In this document: in pieces, positions 35,707 through 45,534 of the stretch | How positions within the stretch are numbered: the stretch's first letter is position 1 | How the letters are laid out: the number at the start of each line of letters is the position of its first letter | NCBI RefSeq assembly: GCF_022008365.1 | Contig: NZ_JAIRBA010000031.1 | Span: forward strand, 1 to 45,548 | Length of the DNA stretch: 45,548 bases | Origin: Aequorivita vitellina | GTDB lineage: Bacteria; Bacteroidota; Bacteroidia; Flavobacteriales; Flavobacteriaceae | Direction: 5' to 3' | Made by a program: the position numbers and the translations under genes | The notes under the pieces: generated by a model | The model's database searches: none | Told to the model about the DNA's origin: nothing | The model's input: the letters and a program-made list of their open reading frames with translations, nothing else

Positions 35707-37506
35707 ATGAATAGCAAACAAATTGTAGCAATACTACTAACAGTCGTTCTTTTCGCAGCTTGTAAAAACGAAACCGAAGAAAAGACGGACGCTAAAATAA
35801 ACAATAACGTGAGCGCAGATTTCAGCACCCTACTAGACAATTATTACGAAGACGGTCTAAAGCTCAACCCTCTGAGCGCTACATTTTCTGGAGATACGCG
35901 CTACAACGATAGTTTTCCAAATATCCTTTCGGATGAATATGTTGCTCAATTAAAAAACTATTACACAAGCTATAAAAATGAGGTTTCAAAGTTTAATGAC
36001 GAAGATTTAAACGAAACTGAAAAGATGAGCAAAGACGTGCTTTTGTGGGAATGCAACATCAACTTGGATGAGTTTTCATTTAAAAACAGCCTCTATTTTC
36101 CAATCAATCAAATGTGGACTGTAAATTTAGTGATGGGCCAATTGGCGAGTGGAAGCAGTGCACAACCTTTTAAAACCGTTGAAGATTACACCAATTGGTT
36201 GAAACGAGTGGACCAATATGTTGTTTGGTTGCATACCGCGGAAGCAAGAATGAAAGAAGGAATGGCGGCCGGCTACGTGTTGCCAAAATCGTTAATTGTA
36301 AAAGTAACACCGCAGTTAAAGGCAATGACCGAGCCAAACCTAGATAAAAATCTATTCTATTCGCCGGTAAAAAACTTTCCCGATTCCTTTTCAGAAATAC
36401 AGAAGAAAGAGCTTACCAAAGCGTATTCAAAAATGGTATCAGGAAAAATAATTCCTGCGTATCAAAGTCTTTACGATTTTATGGCTGGCGATTATTTAAA
36501 AGCAGGAAGAACAACTACCGGAATTGCAGACACTCCCAATGGTGAAGCCTATTACAATCACCAAATAAAAAAATACACCACCACCGAAATGAATGCTGAT
36601 GAAATCCATCAATTAGGTTTAAGTGAAGTGGCGCGTATTTCTTCGGAAATGGAGAAAGTAAAGGAACAGATTGGTTTTAAAGGCGATTTAAAAGCGTTCT
36701 TCAATTTTGTTCGTACCAATAAAGAACTTATGCCGTACAATGAACCACAGCAAATTATCGACCATTTTTACGCTATTTACGACACAATGAAACCAAAACT
36801 GGAGCTGCTTTTCGATAAAAAACCGAAAACCGCCTTTGAAGTAAAACAGACCGAAAAGTTTCGTGAAAACTCTGCAAGTGCCGAATACAATCCCGGTAGT
36901 TTGGACGGCACACGTCCCGGAATTTTTTATGTTCCAATTCCAAATGCTTCAAAATATAATATTTACAGTGACGAATCGCTCTTTTTGCACGAAGCCATTC
37001 CTGGCCATCATTATCAAATTTCATTAACCCAAGAAAATGACGAATTGCCAATGTTTCGCAAAACCCTATTTTACAGCGGTTACGGCGAAGGTTGGGCACT
37101 TTACAGCGAATCGCTCGGCAAAGAGCTCGGACTCTATACAGATCCGTATCAATACTTTGGAATGTTGGGTGCCGAAATGCACAGAGCAGTCCGTTTGGTT
37201 GTAGATACCGGAATGCACGCCAAAGGCTGGACACGTGAACAAGCCATTCAATATTGTTTGGAAAACGAAGCCGAACCCGAAGCAGGAATTATTTCAGAAA
37301 TAGAACGCTATATGGCTAACCCCGGGCAAGCATTGGCTTACAAAATAGGGCAATTAAAGATATTAGAGCTTCGTCATAAAGCAGAAAAAGAGCTGGGCGA
37401 CAAGTTTAAAATAGGTCAATTCCACAATCAAGTTTTAGAAACAGGTTGTATTCCTTTAAAATTGCTTGAAAGCAAGATTGACAAATGGATAACAGATTCT
37501 AAATAG
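35707..37506 (+). CDS. DUF885 family lipoprotein, putative zinc metallopeptidase
   Basis: The 599-aa precursor has signal peptide and lipobox (VVLFAACKN), followed by a Glu/Lys-rich linker. The DUF885 domain has the zinc-binding segment HEAIPGHHY at residues 428-436 (HExxxGH type) and the glutamate motif EGWALYSE from 461. Other family landmarks are GTRPGIFYVPIPN and YMANPGQALAYKIG. DUF885 proteins are helical peptidases of the M2/M3-like group; the substrate is unknown and peptidase activity is inferred. The mature residue after Cys+1 (K-N-E) suggests outer-membrane location. It starts 38 bp after the frameshifted gene. Confidence 0.88.
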   Translation: MNSKQIVAILLTVVLFAACKNETEEKTDAKINNNVSADFSTLLDNYYEDGLKLNPLSATFSGDTRYNDSFPNILSDEYVAQLKNYYTSYKNEVSKFNDEDLNETEKMSKDVLLWECNINLDEFSFKNSLYFPINQMWTVNLVMGQLASGSSAQPFKTVEDYTNWLKRVDQYVVWLHTAEARMKEGMAAGYVLPKSLIVKVTPQLKAMTEPNLDKNLFYSPVKNFPDSFSEIQKKELTKAYSKMVSGKIIPAYQSLYDFMAGDYLKAGRTTTGIADTPNGEAYYNHQIKKYTTTEMNADEIHQLGLSEVARISSEMEKVKEQIGFKGDLKAFFNFVRTNKELMPYNEPQQIIDHFYAIYDTMKPKLELLFDKKPKTAFEVKQTEKFRENSASAEYNPGSLDGTRPGIFYVPIPNASKYNIYSDESLFLHEAIPGHHYQISLTQENDELPMFRKTLFYSGYGEGWALYSESLGKELGLYTDPYQYFGMLGAEMHRAVRLVVDTGMHAKGWTREQAIQYCLENEAEPEAGIISEIERYMANPGQALAYKIGQLKILELRHKAEKELGDKFKIGQFHNQVLETGCIPLKLLESKIDKWITDSK

Positions 37507-37544
37507 AAATTTAAAAAACACAGATTAAAAAAAGGAACAAAATC

Positions 37545-37574
37545 TTGTTCAATAACTTAATTTCCTTACTTTTG
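37545..37574 (+). promoter_or_regulatory. rplS promoter
   Basis: TTG (37545-37547), 19-bp spacer, then TACTTTTG (37567-37574), an excellent Bacteroidota promoter. Predicted start is near 37580, giving a leader of about 65 nt. Confidence 0.8.
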
Positions 37575-37645
37575 CACCCACTTAATTCAACCTCTGGCGA
37601 AAACCGTGAATGTTGTTTTAATTTAAACCTTATCAAGCTAACAAA

Positions 37646-37996
37646 ATGGAAGCATTAATAAAATTTGTAGAAGACGAATTCGTTACAAAAAAAGAATTTC
37701 CTGAATTCGGAACTGGTGATACCATTACCGTTTACTACGAAATTCGCGAAGGCGAAAAAACAAGAACCCAATTCTTTAGAGGAGTAGTAATTCAAGTTAA
37801 AGGAACAGGTACAACTAAAACTTTTACAATTAGAAAAATGAGTGGTACTGTTGGTGTGGAACGTATCTTCCCACTTAATATGCCAGCACTTCAAAAAATT
37901 GAGATCAATAAAAAAGGTAGTGTGCGTAGAGCCCGTATCTTTTACTTTAGAGGTCTTACCGGAAGAAAAGCCCGTATCAAAGAAAAACGTTCATAG
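37646..37996 (+). CDS. rplS: 50S ribosomal protein L19
   Basis: L19 sits at the 30S-50S interface. The 116-aa sequence is canonical: KKEFPEFGTGDTITVYYEI, the central RTQFFRGVVIQVKGTG, FTIRKMSGTVGVERIFPL and the basic tail VRRARIFYFRGLTGRKARIKEK. It is transcribed alone, from its own promoter to its own terminator, rather than with trmD, rimM and rpsP as in many other bacteria. Confidence 0.98.
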   Translation: MEALIKFVEDEFVTKKEFPEFGTGDTITVYYEIREGEKTRTQFFRGVVIQVKGTGTTKTFTIRKMSGTVGVERIFPLNMPALQKIEINKKGSVRRARIFYFRGLTGRKARIKEKRS

Positions 37997-38019
37997 TTTA
38001 TTTTTTGTTGAAAACTCTC

Positions 38020-38047
38020 AAAAGCCCTGTATTTACAGGGCTTTTTT
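38020..38047 (+). terminator. rplS terminator
   Basis: AAAAGCCCTGT (38020-38030) pairs with ACAGGGCTTTT (38035-38045) around ATTT, followed by T residues. Strong stem 24 bp after the stop codon. Confidence 0.95.
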
Positions 38048-38149
38048 TATGAACAATTGTTAACATGCACTGTTTGTAAACTGTGGATTTTTAATGGGTT
38101 ACAAACACTTGCGCATTCCAATTTCCGTATTATATTAGCAATATCAAAA

Positions 38150-38548
38150 ACGGCCTAACAGCCCAATTGAAAACCTAAAGTAACGTTCTTTTACATATTT
38201 TTTCAAAATTATAAATGAAGCTAACGCTCGCAAGAATGTTAGTTTCCAGATTTTGAATTAATAAAAAGCAACACACTTTACAAGCTTTTTTTGATTGCTT
38301 GAGGTACTCACGATCTTTAGATTATTAGTACTGAGATCAAAAAAGTTTATGAGTCGCTTTTTTAAAAGACGCATTTGTCTTACAGCAATGCGAAACTAGA
38401 AAAATTCGAACTCGTGTAAGTAAATCACATTTGCAAGTGGATAATAAACTTGCCTTGTTTCCGCCTTGACGGATAGATGGTAACGATTTACTTTACAAGG
38501 AGCCATATCACAATGTATTTATACAGTGATATGGCTTTTCTTGTTTTT
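38150..38548 (+). ncRNA. Candidate structured non-coding RNA between rplS and icd
   Basis: The 640-bp rplS-icd gap has no credible reading frame yet ends in a strong plus-strand terminator (38501-38548), so something between the two terminators must be transcribed. Internal pairing supports a folded RNA. A rod has TTCAAAAT (38202-38209) with ATTTTGAA (38250-38257), enclosing CTAAC (38221-38225) with GTTAG (38238-38242). A three-way junction is closed by GTAAGTAAATC (38416-38426) with GATTTACTT(T)AC (38485-38496). It holds GCAAGT/ACTTGC (38433-38453) and TCCG/CGGA (38460-38473). The 5' end is not determined; I found no convincing promoter. It lacks RNase P, tmRNA and SRP signatures. Other options: a 6S-type RNA or a lineage-specific RNA. 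Confidence 0.55.
38501..38548 (+). terminator. Strong terminator of the candidate ncRNA
   Basis: AGCCATATCAC (38501-38511) and GTGATATGGCT (38526-38536) form a perfect 11-bp stem with a 14-nt loop, followed by TTTTCTTGTTTTT. The T-run is only on the plus strand, so it ends plus-strand RNA made downstream of the rplS terminator. Confidence 0.93.
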
Positions 38549-38644
38549 AGAAGTTGCATTTTTAAGTAAAGTTAACGCGATTTTAAATCTAAGTTTCTTC
38601 GGTGTGTTTCAAGTCTTACTTGAGCAATTATGCTGCTACTTCTC

Positions 38645-38675
38645 TTTCAAAAACGCCGCCAAATCGCTATCTTTG
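38645..38675 (+). promoter_or_regulatory. icd promoter
   Basis: TTTC (38645-38648), 19-bp spacer, then TATCTTTG (38668-38675), an exact -7 match. The start would be near 38680. Confidence 0.7.
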
Positions 38676-38684
38676 CAACTTTAA

Positions 38685-40940
<2,256 letters not shown>

Positions 40941-40957
40941 ACGCCAAGCGCTCAATA

Positions 40958-40986
40958 AACCTTCGGCCTCGCTGAAGGTTTTTTTA
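40958..40986 (+). terminator. icd terminator
   Basis: AACCTTCGGC pairs with GCTGAAGGTT (one mismatch) around CTC, followed by a run of seven T. It lies 18 bp after the icd stop and only 18 bp before the next start codon. Confidence 0.9.
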
Positions 40987-41004
40987 TACCTAATAAAATA
41001 ACCT

Positions 41005-43383
41005 TTGAAAAAAATATTCACCTTCCTACTTTTCTTCGGATGCATTGCCGCTTTCGCACAGGAAAAATTTACAATCAGCGGCACCATTTCCGAAGCAGAT
41101 TCAGGAGAAACCTTGTTCGGGGTAAACGTAATTATTCCTTCAATACAAACGGGAACAGTGACCAATCAATACGGATATTACTCAATTACACTCCCAAAAG
41201 GCGATTACGAAATCTATTACAGCAGCATCGGTTTTGCAACTCAAACATTTAATATTTCGCTAACCGAAAACATCAAAAAAGATTTGGCACTGGCAACAGA
41301 TACAGAAAGTTTAGACGAAGTGGTTATTGAAGCAAACGGCGAAAGGCTCAACGTGCGAAGTTCGCAAATGAGTAAAAACACACTTTCTACAAACACCATT
41401 AAAAAAATTCCTGTGGTTTTGGGCGAAGTAGATGTTATAAAAGCAATAACGCTACTTCCCGGAGTTACAAGTGCGGGCGAAGGCGCTAGCGGTTTCAACG
41501 TTCGCGGCGGTGCGGCAGATCAAAATTTAATTTTGTTAGACGAGGCTACACTTTATAATTCGTCGCATTTATTTGGTTTCTTTTCGGTTTTTAATCCGGA
41601 TGCCATCAAAGATTTAACGCTTTATAAAGGAGGAGTTCCCGCCCGTTACGGCGGACGTATTTCTTCAGTTTTAGACATTTACCAAAAAGATGGCAACAAT
41701 CGCGAATATCGTGCAAGCGGCGGCATTGGTCTGGTTGCGAGCCGTTTGCTTTTGGAAGGGCCTATTAAAAAAGACACTGCTTCATTTTTGATTGGCGGGC
41801 GCAGTAGTTACGCACATTTATTTCTTCCGTTATTTAACAATGACAACATCGCTTATTTTTACGATTTAAACACAAAACTAAGTTATAATTTCAATGAAAA
41901 TAACCGCCTATTTTTATCGGGGTACTTCGGAAGAGACGTTTTTGAAATCTCTGACAGCTTCGCGAATAGCTTCGGAAACACAACTTTAAACCTTCGGTGG
42001 AACCATCTCTTTTCAGATAAATTGTTTTCAAATCTATCACTAATTTATTCCGACTACTATTACGGTTTGGAACTGAAATTTGTAGAATTCGATTTTGACA
42101 GTGGCATCCGAAATTTCAATTTGAAGTATGATTTCACAAATTATATTTCAAACAACATAGATTTACGCTACGGAATAAACAGTATTTACTACAAATTTAA
42201 TCCCGGAAATGTATCGCCAACCACCGAAGATTCGGGTGTAAATCGCTTTAAACTCACCGATAAATACGCTTGGGAAAATGCTGCTTATGTTGATGCCGAT
42301 ATTGAAGTTTCTGATAAAATATCTATTCAAGCCGGACTCCGATTGTCAACTTTTAACCGTTTGGGGCAGGATGAATTATTTTTATACGCAAATGACAACC
42401 CAATATTTTACAACGAAAGTTTAGATATTTATCAAAAAGCGAAACCAACAGACACCGTCTCATTTAGTAGAAGTGAAACCATAAAATCCTTCGCCAATTT
42501 AGAACCGCGCTTTGCAATTTCATATTTATTAAATGACGATTCATCCATCAAAGCAAGTTACAACAGGATGGCGCAATATGTACATTTAATTAGCAACACT
42601 ACGTCTCCCACTCCTTTTGATATTTATGCGCCCAGCGGAAAATATATTGACCCACAATTAGCAGATCAAGTTGCCTTTGGCTATTTCAGAAATTTCAAAA
42701 ATTATTCTTTGGAAGTAGAATCCTTTTACAAAGTAGTGAAAAACAGATTAGACTACGTAGACGATGCAGATTTGATTGCCAACAACGCCATTGAGCAAAT
42801 TTTATTAAAAGGCGAAGCCCGGGCGTACGGATTGGAAATGCTTTTCAGAAAAAATACAGGAAAATTGCAAGGTTGGTTGGCATACACCCTTTCTAAAAGT
42901 GAACAACGCACCCCCGGAAGAACGGAAGTAGAAACCGGTATAAATAATGGTGAATGGTATAATAGCGCTTGGGATAAAACGCACGACATTTCAGTTACTG
43001 GCCAATATGAACTTACAAAAAAATGGTCTTTTGGCGCCAATTTTATCTTTCAAACTGGAATTCCCACCACCTATCCCGAAGGACAATACAATTACAATGG
43101 CGTAGTGGTTCCTGTTTACGGAGCACGTAACAGTAGTCGTCTTTCAACATTTAACCGTTTAGATTTGTCTGCCACTTGGACTCCAAAAGGTGAAAGAGAT
43201 TCCGGCCTTCGCGGAAATTCACGCTGGAAAGGCGAATGGGTTTTCAGTATTTATAACGTGTATAATCGTAAGAATGCCGCGTCTATCAGTTTTAGGGAAA
43301 ATACAGATATTGATCAAAATGAAGCAGTAAAGCTCTCTATTTTTGGGATAATCCCTTCGGTAACCTATAATTTTAAATTTTAA
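41005..43383 (+). CDS. TonB-dependent receptor with carboxypeptidase-like regulatory domain
   Basis: A 792-aa outer-membrane receptor. The signal peptide (KKIFTFLLFFGCIAAFAQ) is followed by a CarboxypepD_reg-like beta-sandwich (20-100: FTISGTISEADSGETLFGVNV, GYYSITLPKGDYEIYYSSIGF). The plug domain follows at about 115-225 (VDVIKAITLLPGV, GFNVRGGAADQNLILLDEA, VPARYGGRISSVLDI), then a 22-strand-type barrel to the C-terminal YNFKF. The start is TTG at 41005, directly giving the signal peptide. It is followed after 4 bp by a DUF4249 lipoprotein, the usual partner of this receptor type. The substrate is unknown. It lies just past the icd terminator with no clear promoter. Confidence 0.92.
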   Translation: MKKIFTFLLFFGCIAAFAQEKFTISGTISEADSGETLFGVNVIIPSIQTGTVTNQYGYYSITLPKGDYEIYYSSIGFATQTFNISLTENIKKDLALATDTESLDEVVIEANGERLNVRSSQMSKNTLSTNTIKKIPVVLGEVDVIKAITLLPGVTSAGEGASGFNVRGGAADQNLILLDEATLYNSSHLFGFFSVFNPDAIKDLTLYKGGVPARYGGRISSVLDIYQKDGNNREYRASGGIGLVASRLLLEGPIKKDTASFLIGGRSSYAHLFLPLFNNDNIAYFYDLNTKLSYNFNENNRLFLSGYFGRDVFEISDSFANSFGNTTLNLRWNHLFSDKLFSNLSLIYSDYYYGLELKFVEFDFDSGIRNFNLKYDFTNYISNNIDLRYGINSIYYKFNPGNVSPTTEDSGVNRFKLTDKYAWENAAYVDADIEVSDKISIQAGLRLSTFNRLGQDELFLYANDNPIFYNESLDIYQKAKPTDTVSFSRSETIKSFANLEPRFAISYLLNDDSSIKASYNRMAQYVHLISNTTSPTPFDIYAPSGKYIDPQLADQVAFGYFRNFKNYSLEVESFYKVVKNRLDYVDDADLIANNAIEQILLKGEARAYGLEMLFRKNTGKLQGWLAYTLSKSEQRTPGRTEVETGINNGEWYNSAWDKTHDISVTGQYELTKKWSFGANFIFQTGIPTTYPEGQYNYNGVVVPVYGARNSSRLSTFNRLDLSATWTPKGERDSGLRGNSRWKGEWVFSIYNVYNRKNAASISFRENTDIDQNEAVKLSIFGIIPSVTYNFKF

Positions 43384-43387
43384 GATT

Positions 43388-44185
43388 ATGAAACAGCTAT
43401 TATTTTTAGTGATTTTCTTCGGGATACTAACTTCCTGCGAAGACGTTATTGAAGTAGAATTAAATGAAGCTGATCCCCGACTCGTCGTAGAAGCAAATTT
43501 AAATTTATTGCAGGGCGGTAGCGCTAGTTCTGTTGTTCGGTTAACCACAACAACACCTTTTTTCGATAATAATGTGCCATACGTTACTAATGCAAACGTC
43601 GCCGTTACAGATGCAAACGGCAGGGTTTATCCATTCAATTATACCCAAGATGGCTTTTACGTGAGTAACATTAACCTCCAATTAAACATAGCTTATACTT
43701 TAACAATCGTTTATAATGATGAAACTTACACCGCCACTGAACAGCTTTACCCGGTCGTTCCGTTGGAATATGTTGAACAACGCGATGATGGAGGTTTTTC
43801 AGGAGAAGATATTGAGCTAAAAGCATTTTTTACAGATCCTGCCGGCGAAGGGAATTTTTATCTTTTTGAAGGACTTTCTGATAGAGGCGATTTGCTCGAT
43901 GTTTACAAGGATGAATTTTTTGACGGCAATCCTATTTTTGGATATTATTTAGTAGACGACCTGGCTCCTGGCGATGAAGTACAATTTAATCTGTATGGAA
44001 CGAGCGAAGCGTATTATAATTTTATGTTCACGCTTTTGCAACAAACTGGGGGAGGCGGTGGACCTTTTGAAACACAGCCCGCTACAGTTCGCGGCAATAT
44101 TGTGAACCAAACAAACCCAGATAATTTCCCACTGGGCTATTATAGAATTTCTGAAGTTTCTACACTTATTTATACTGTTCAGTAA
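43388..44185 (+). CDS. DUF4249 domain-containing lipoprotein
   Basis: A 265-aa lipoprotein with signal MKQLLFLVIFFGILTSCED (lipobox LTSC). The acidic stretch after Cys (EDVIEVELNEADPRLVVEA) is typical of DUF4249. The body has VTNANVAVTDANGRVYPF, Ig-like strands, and a Gly-rich segment (QQTGGGGGPFE). It ends in YYRISEVSTLIYTVQ, resembling the barrel-capping C-terminus of DUF4249. Members are coded next to TonB receptors and are thought to act as surface partners, analogous to SusD. The 4-bp gap to the receptor indicates one operon. The ligand is unknown. Confidence 0.87.
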   Translation: MKQLLFLVIFFGILTSCEDVIEVELNEADPRLVVEANLNLLQGGSASSVVRLTTTTPFFDNNVPYVTNANVAVTDANGRVYPFNYTQDGFYVSNINLQLNIAYTLTIVYNDETYTATEQLYPVVPLEYVEQRDDGGFSGEDIELKAFFTDPAGEGNFYLFEGLSDRGDLLDVYKDEFFDGNPIFGYYLVDDLAPGDEVQFNLYGTSEAYYNFMFTLLQQTGGGGGPFETQPATVRGNIVNQTNPDNFPLGYYRISEVSTLIYTVQ

Positions 44186-44216
44186 AATGTTTTAACTTCG
44201 CAATTTACTCTTTGAA

Positions 44217-44258
44217 GAAATCGAAATCGAAATCGAAATCGAAATCAAAATCGAAACT
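44217..44258 (+). repeat. Hexanucleotide microsatellite GAAATC upstream of murQ
   Basis: Five perfect GAAATC units (44217-44246) are followed by the degenerate units AAAATC and GAAACT. They end 34 bp before the murQ ATG and merge into TGAACA-type repeats (44257-44288). Slippage could vary the spacing between promoter and gene. Confidence 0.85.
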
Positions 44259-44292
44259 GAACACTGATCGTTGAACATTGAACACTGAAAAA

Positions 44293-45108
44293 ATGTCTTT
44301 TATAAAAACTACGGAATCGGATTCAAAATACAATCATTTAGAAGAAATGAGCGTTTCTGAATTGCTTAAAAATATAAATGATGAAGATAAAAGCGTTGCG
44401 TTTTCTGTTGAAAAAGCGCTTCCGCAGATAGAAAAACTTACCGAAAAAGTAATTGAAAAATTAAAAGCAGGCGGTAGGTTATTTTACATCGGCGCTGGCA
44501 CGAGTGGCCGTTTGGGTATTTTGGATGCTAGTGAATGCCCGCCAACCTTCGGCGTACCACACGAATTGATCATTGGTTTAATTGCTGGTGGCGATTCCGC
44601 CATTCGCAAAGCCGTAGAATTTGCCGAAGATTCCGAAAACCAAGGCTGGAAGGATCTTCAGCAAGAAAATATCTCAGAAAAAGACATAGTAATTGGCATT
44701 GCCGCTTCCGGAACCACACCCTACGTAATTGGAGCCTTGAAAAAGTGTAATGAAAACAATATTGTAACTGGTTGCATAACTTGTAACGAAGGAAGTCCGT
44801 TGGCCTTAACCGCACAATTTCCAGTGGCGGTAGTTGTAGGTTCAGAATTTGTTACAGGAAGCTCGCGAATGAAAGCCGGTACCGCACAAAAGTTAGTTTT
44901 AAATATGATTTCAACCGCCGCCATGATTCAATTAGGACGCGTTAAAGGAAACAAAATGGTAGATATGCAGTTAAGCAATAATAAGCTTGTGGATCGCGGC
45001 GTACGAATGATTATGACTGAATTGAATATTTCTGAAAGAGAAGCACAAACACTGTTGGAAAAACATAAAAATGTTCGAAACGCAATAAACAATTTTCAAG
45101 ATGAGTAA
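44293..45108 (+). CDS. murQ: N-acetylmuramic acid 6-phosphate etherase
   Basis: MurQ splits the lactyl ether of MurNAc 6-phosphate to GlcNAc 6-phosphate and D-lactate during cell-wall recycling. The 271-aa SIS-domain protein has LFYIGAGTSGRLGILDASECPPTFG (core GAGTSGRLG), IAASGTTPYVIGAL, and the conserved EFVTGSSRMKAGTAQKLVLNM (core GSSRMKAGTAQK). The proposed catalytic Glu equivalents are in ASECPPT and the helix near EGSPLA. The ATG at 44293 is preferred over an in-frame TTG at 44278 embedded in repeats. It overlaps the next gene by 8 bp. No murK or nagA sits near, so the rest of recycling is elsewhere. Confidence 0.95.
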   Translation: MSFIKTTESDSKYNHLEEMSVSELLKNINDEDKSVAFSVEKALPQIEKLTEKVIEKLKAGGRLFYIGAGTSGRLGILDASECPPTFGVPHELIIGLIAGGDSAIRKAVEFAEDSENQGWKDLQQENISEKDIVIGIAASGTTPYVIGALKKCNENNIVTGCITCNEGSPLALTAQFPVAVVVGSEFVTGSSRMKAGTAQKLVLNMISTAAMIQLGRVKGNKMVDMQLSNNKLVDRGVRMIMTELNISEREAQTLLEKHKNVRNAINNFQDE

Positions 45109-45331
45109 CAAACACACAAACTTCGATCTATTAAAAAAAGGTATAAAATTTTTAGCCTTTGCTTTACCGTTACTTTTCTTAAGTCCGTATTTACTTACTT
45201 TATCTTTTTTGAATAAAGAAACATTTATGCTATTCGTGTTTCTTTTCTTCGGAATTATTGCGGGTGCTGGAGCTATTTTTCTTTTATTCAAAGGCATCAA
45301 CACAATTATGAGTGCTATTTTTTACAAATAA
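45101..45331 (+). CDS. DUF6095 family small membrane protein
   Basis: A 76-aa protein with two strong transmembrane helices (FLAFALPLLFLSPYLLTLSF and LFVFLFFGIIAGAGAIFLLF) and short polar ends. It matches the small Bacteroidota family DUF6095. Its ATG overlaps the end of murQ by 8 bp, so translation should be coupled. This conserved overlap suggests a role near cell-wall recycling or simple operon economy; no function is known. Confidence 0.8.
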   Translation: MSNKHTNFDLLKKGIKFLAFALPLLFLSPYLLTLSFLNKETFMLFVFLFFGIIAGAGAIFLLFKGINTIMSAIFYK

Positions 45332-45457
45332 CGGAAGGTTGTTTAGTTGAAAAAATTGCCTCACTTTATTATTTCGGAACTTACTTGACTTTCGGGGTCC
45401 ATTTGTTGTATCTTGTGTCAATATTGTTCTTCCATACTCATATTTCTACTCCCAAAT
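45332..45457. other. Gene-free stretch with a possible gene remnant
   Basis: No intact gene is seen. On the minus strand a 27-codon frame (45361-45441) reads MSMEEQY, an in-frame TGA, then HKIQQMDPESQVSSEIIK before a second stop. This could be a decayed gene end or chance. Confidence 0.35.
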
Positions 45458-45534
45458 GGCGACTCAAAGCCGACTTAATGCCGATAAAATGCCGACGTAA
45501 TGCCGACTCCTAGCCGACTCAATGCCGACTCTAC
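45458..45534 (+). repeat. 11-bp tandem repeat, seven units
   Basis: Seven consecutive 11-bp units with consensus GCCGACTyAAT run from 45458 to 45534 without gaps. Units such as GCCGACTTAAT, GCCGACGTAAT and GCCGACTCAAT differ mainly in the last four bases. The GC-rich GCCGA core stands out from the AT-rich surroundings. The array may continue beyond the window edge. Confidence 0.93.

Noticed and set aside
38214-38255. Leader peptide MKLTLARMLVSRF inside the candidate RNA
   Set aside because: Thirteen codons with no amino-acid bias typical of attenuators; the bases are better explained by the rod-like stem.
38150-38548. tmRNA, RNase P RNA or SRP RNA
   Set aside because: No tag-peptide frame or tRNA-like ends, no GAGGAAAGTCC-type RNase P core and no SRP apical loop could be found. 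The TTCGAAC at 38405 alone is not a tRNA T-arm.
45458-45534. CRISPR array
   Set aside because: Units are 11 bp and directly abutting, without unique spacers; no cas genes are present.
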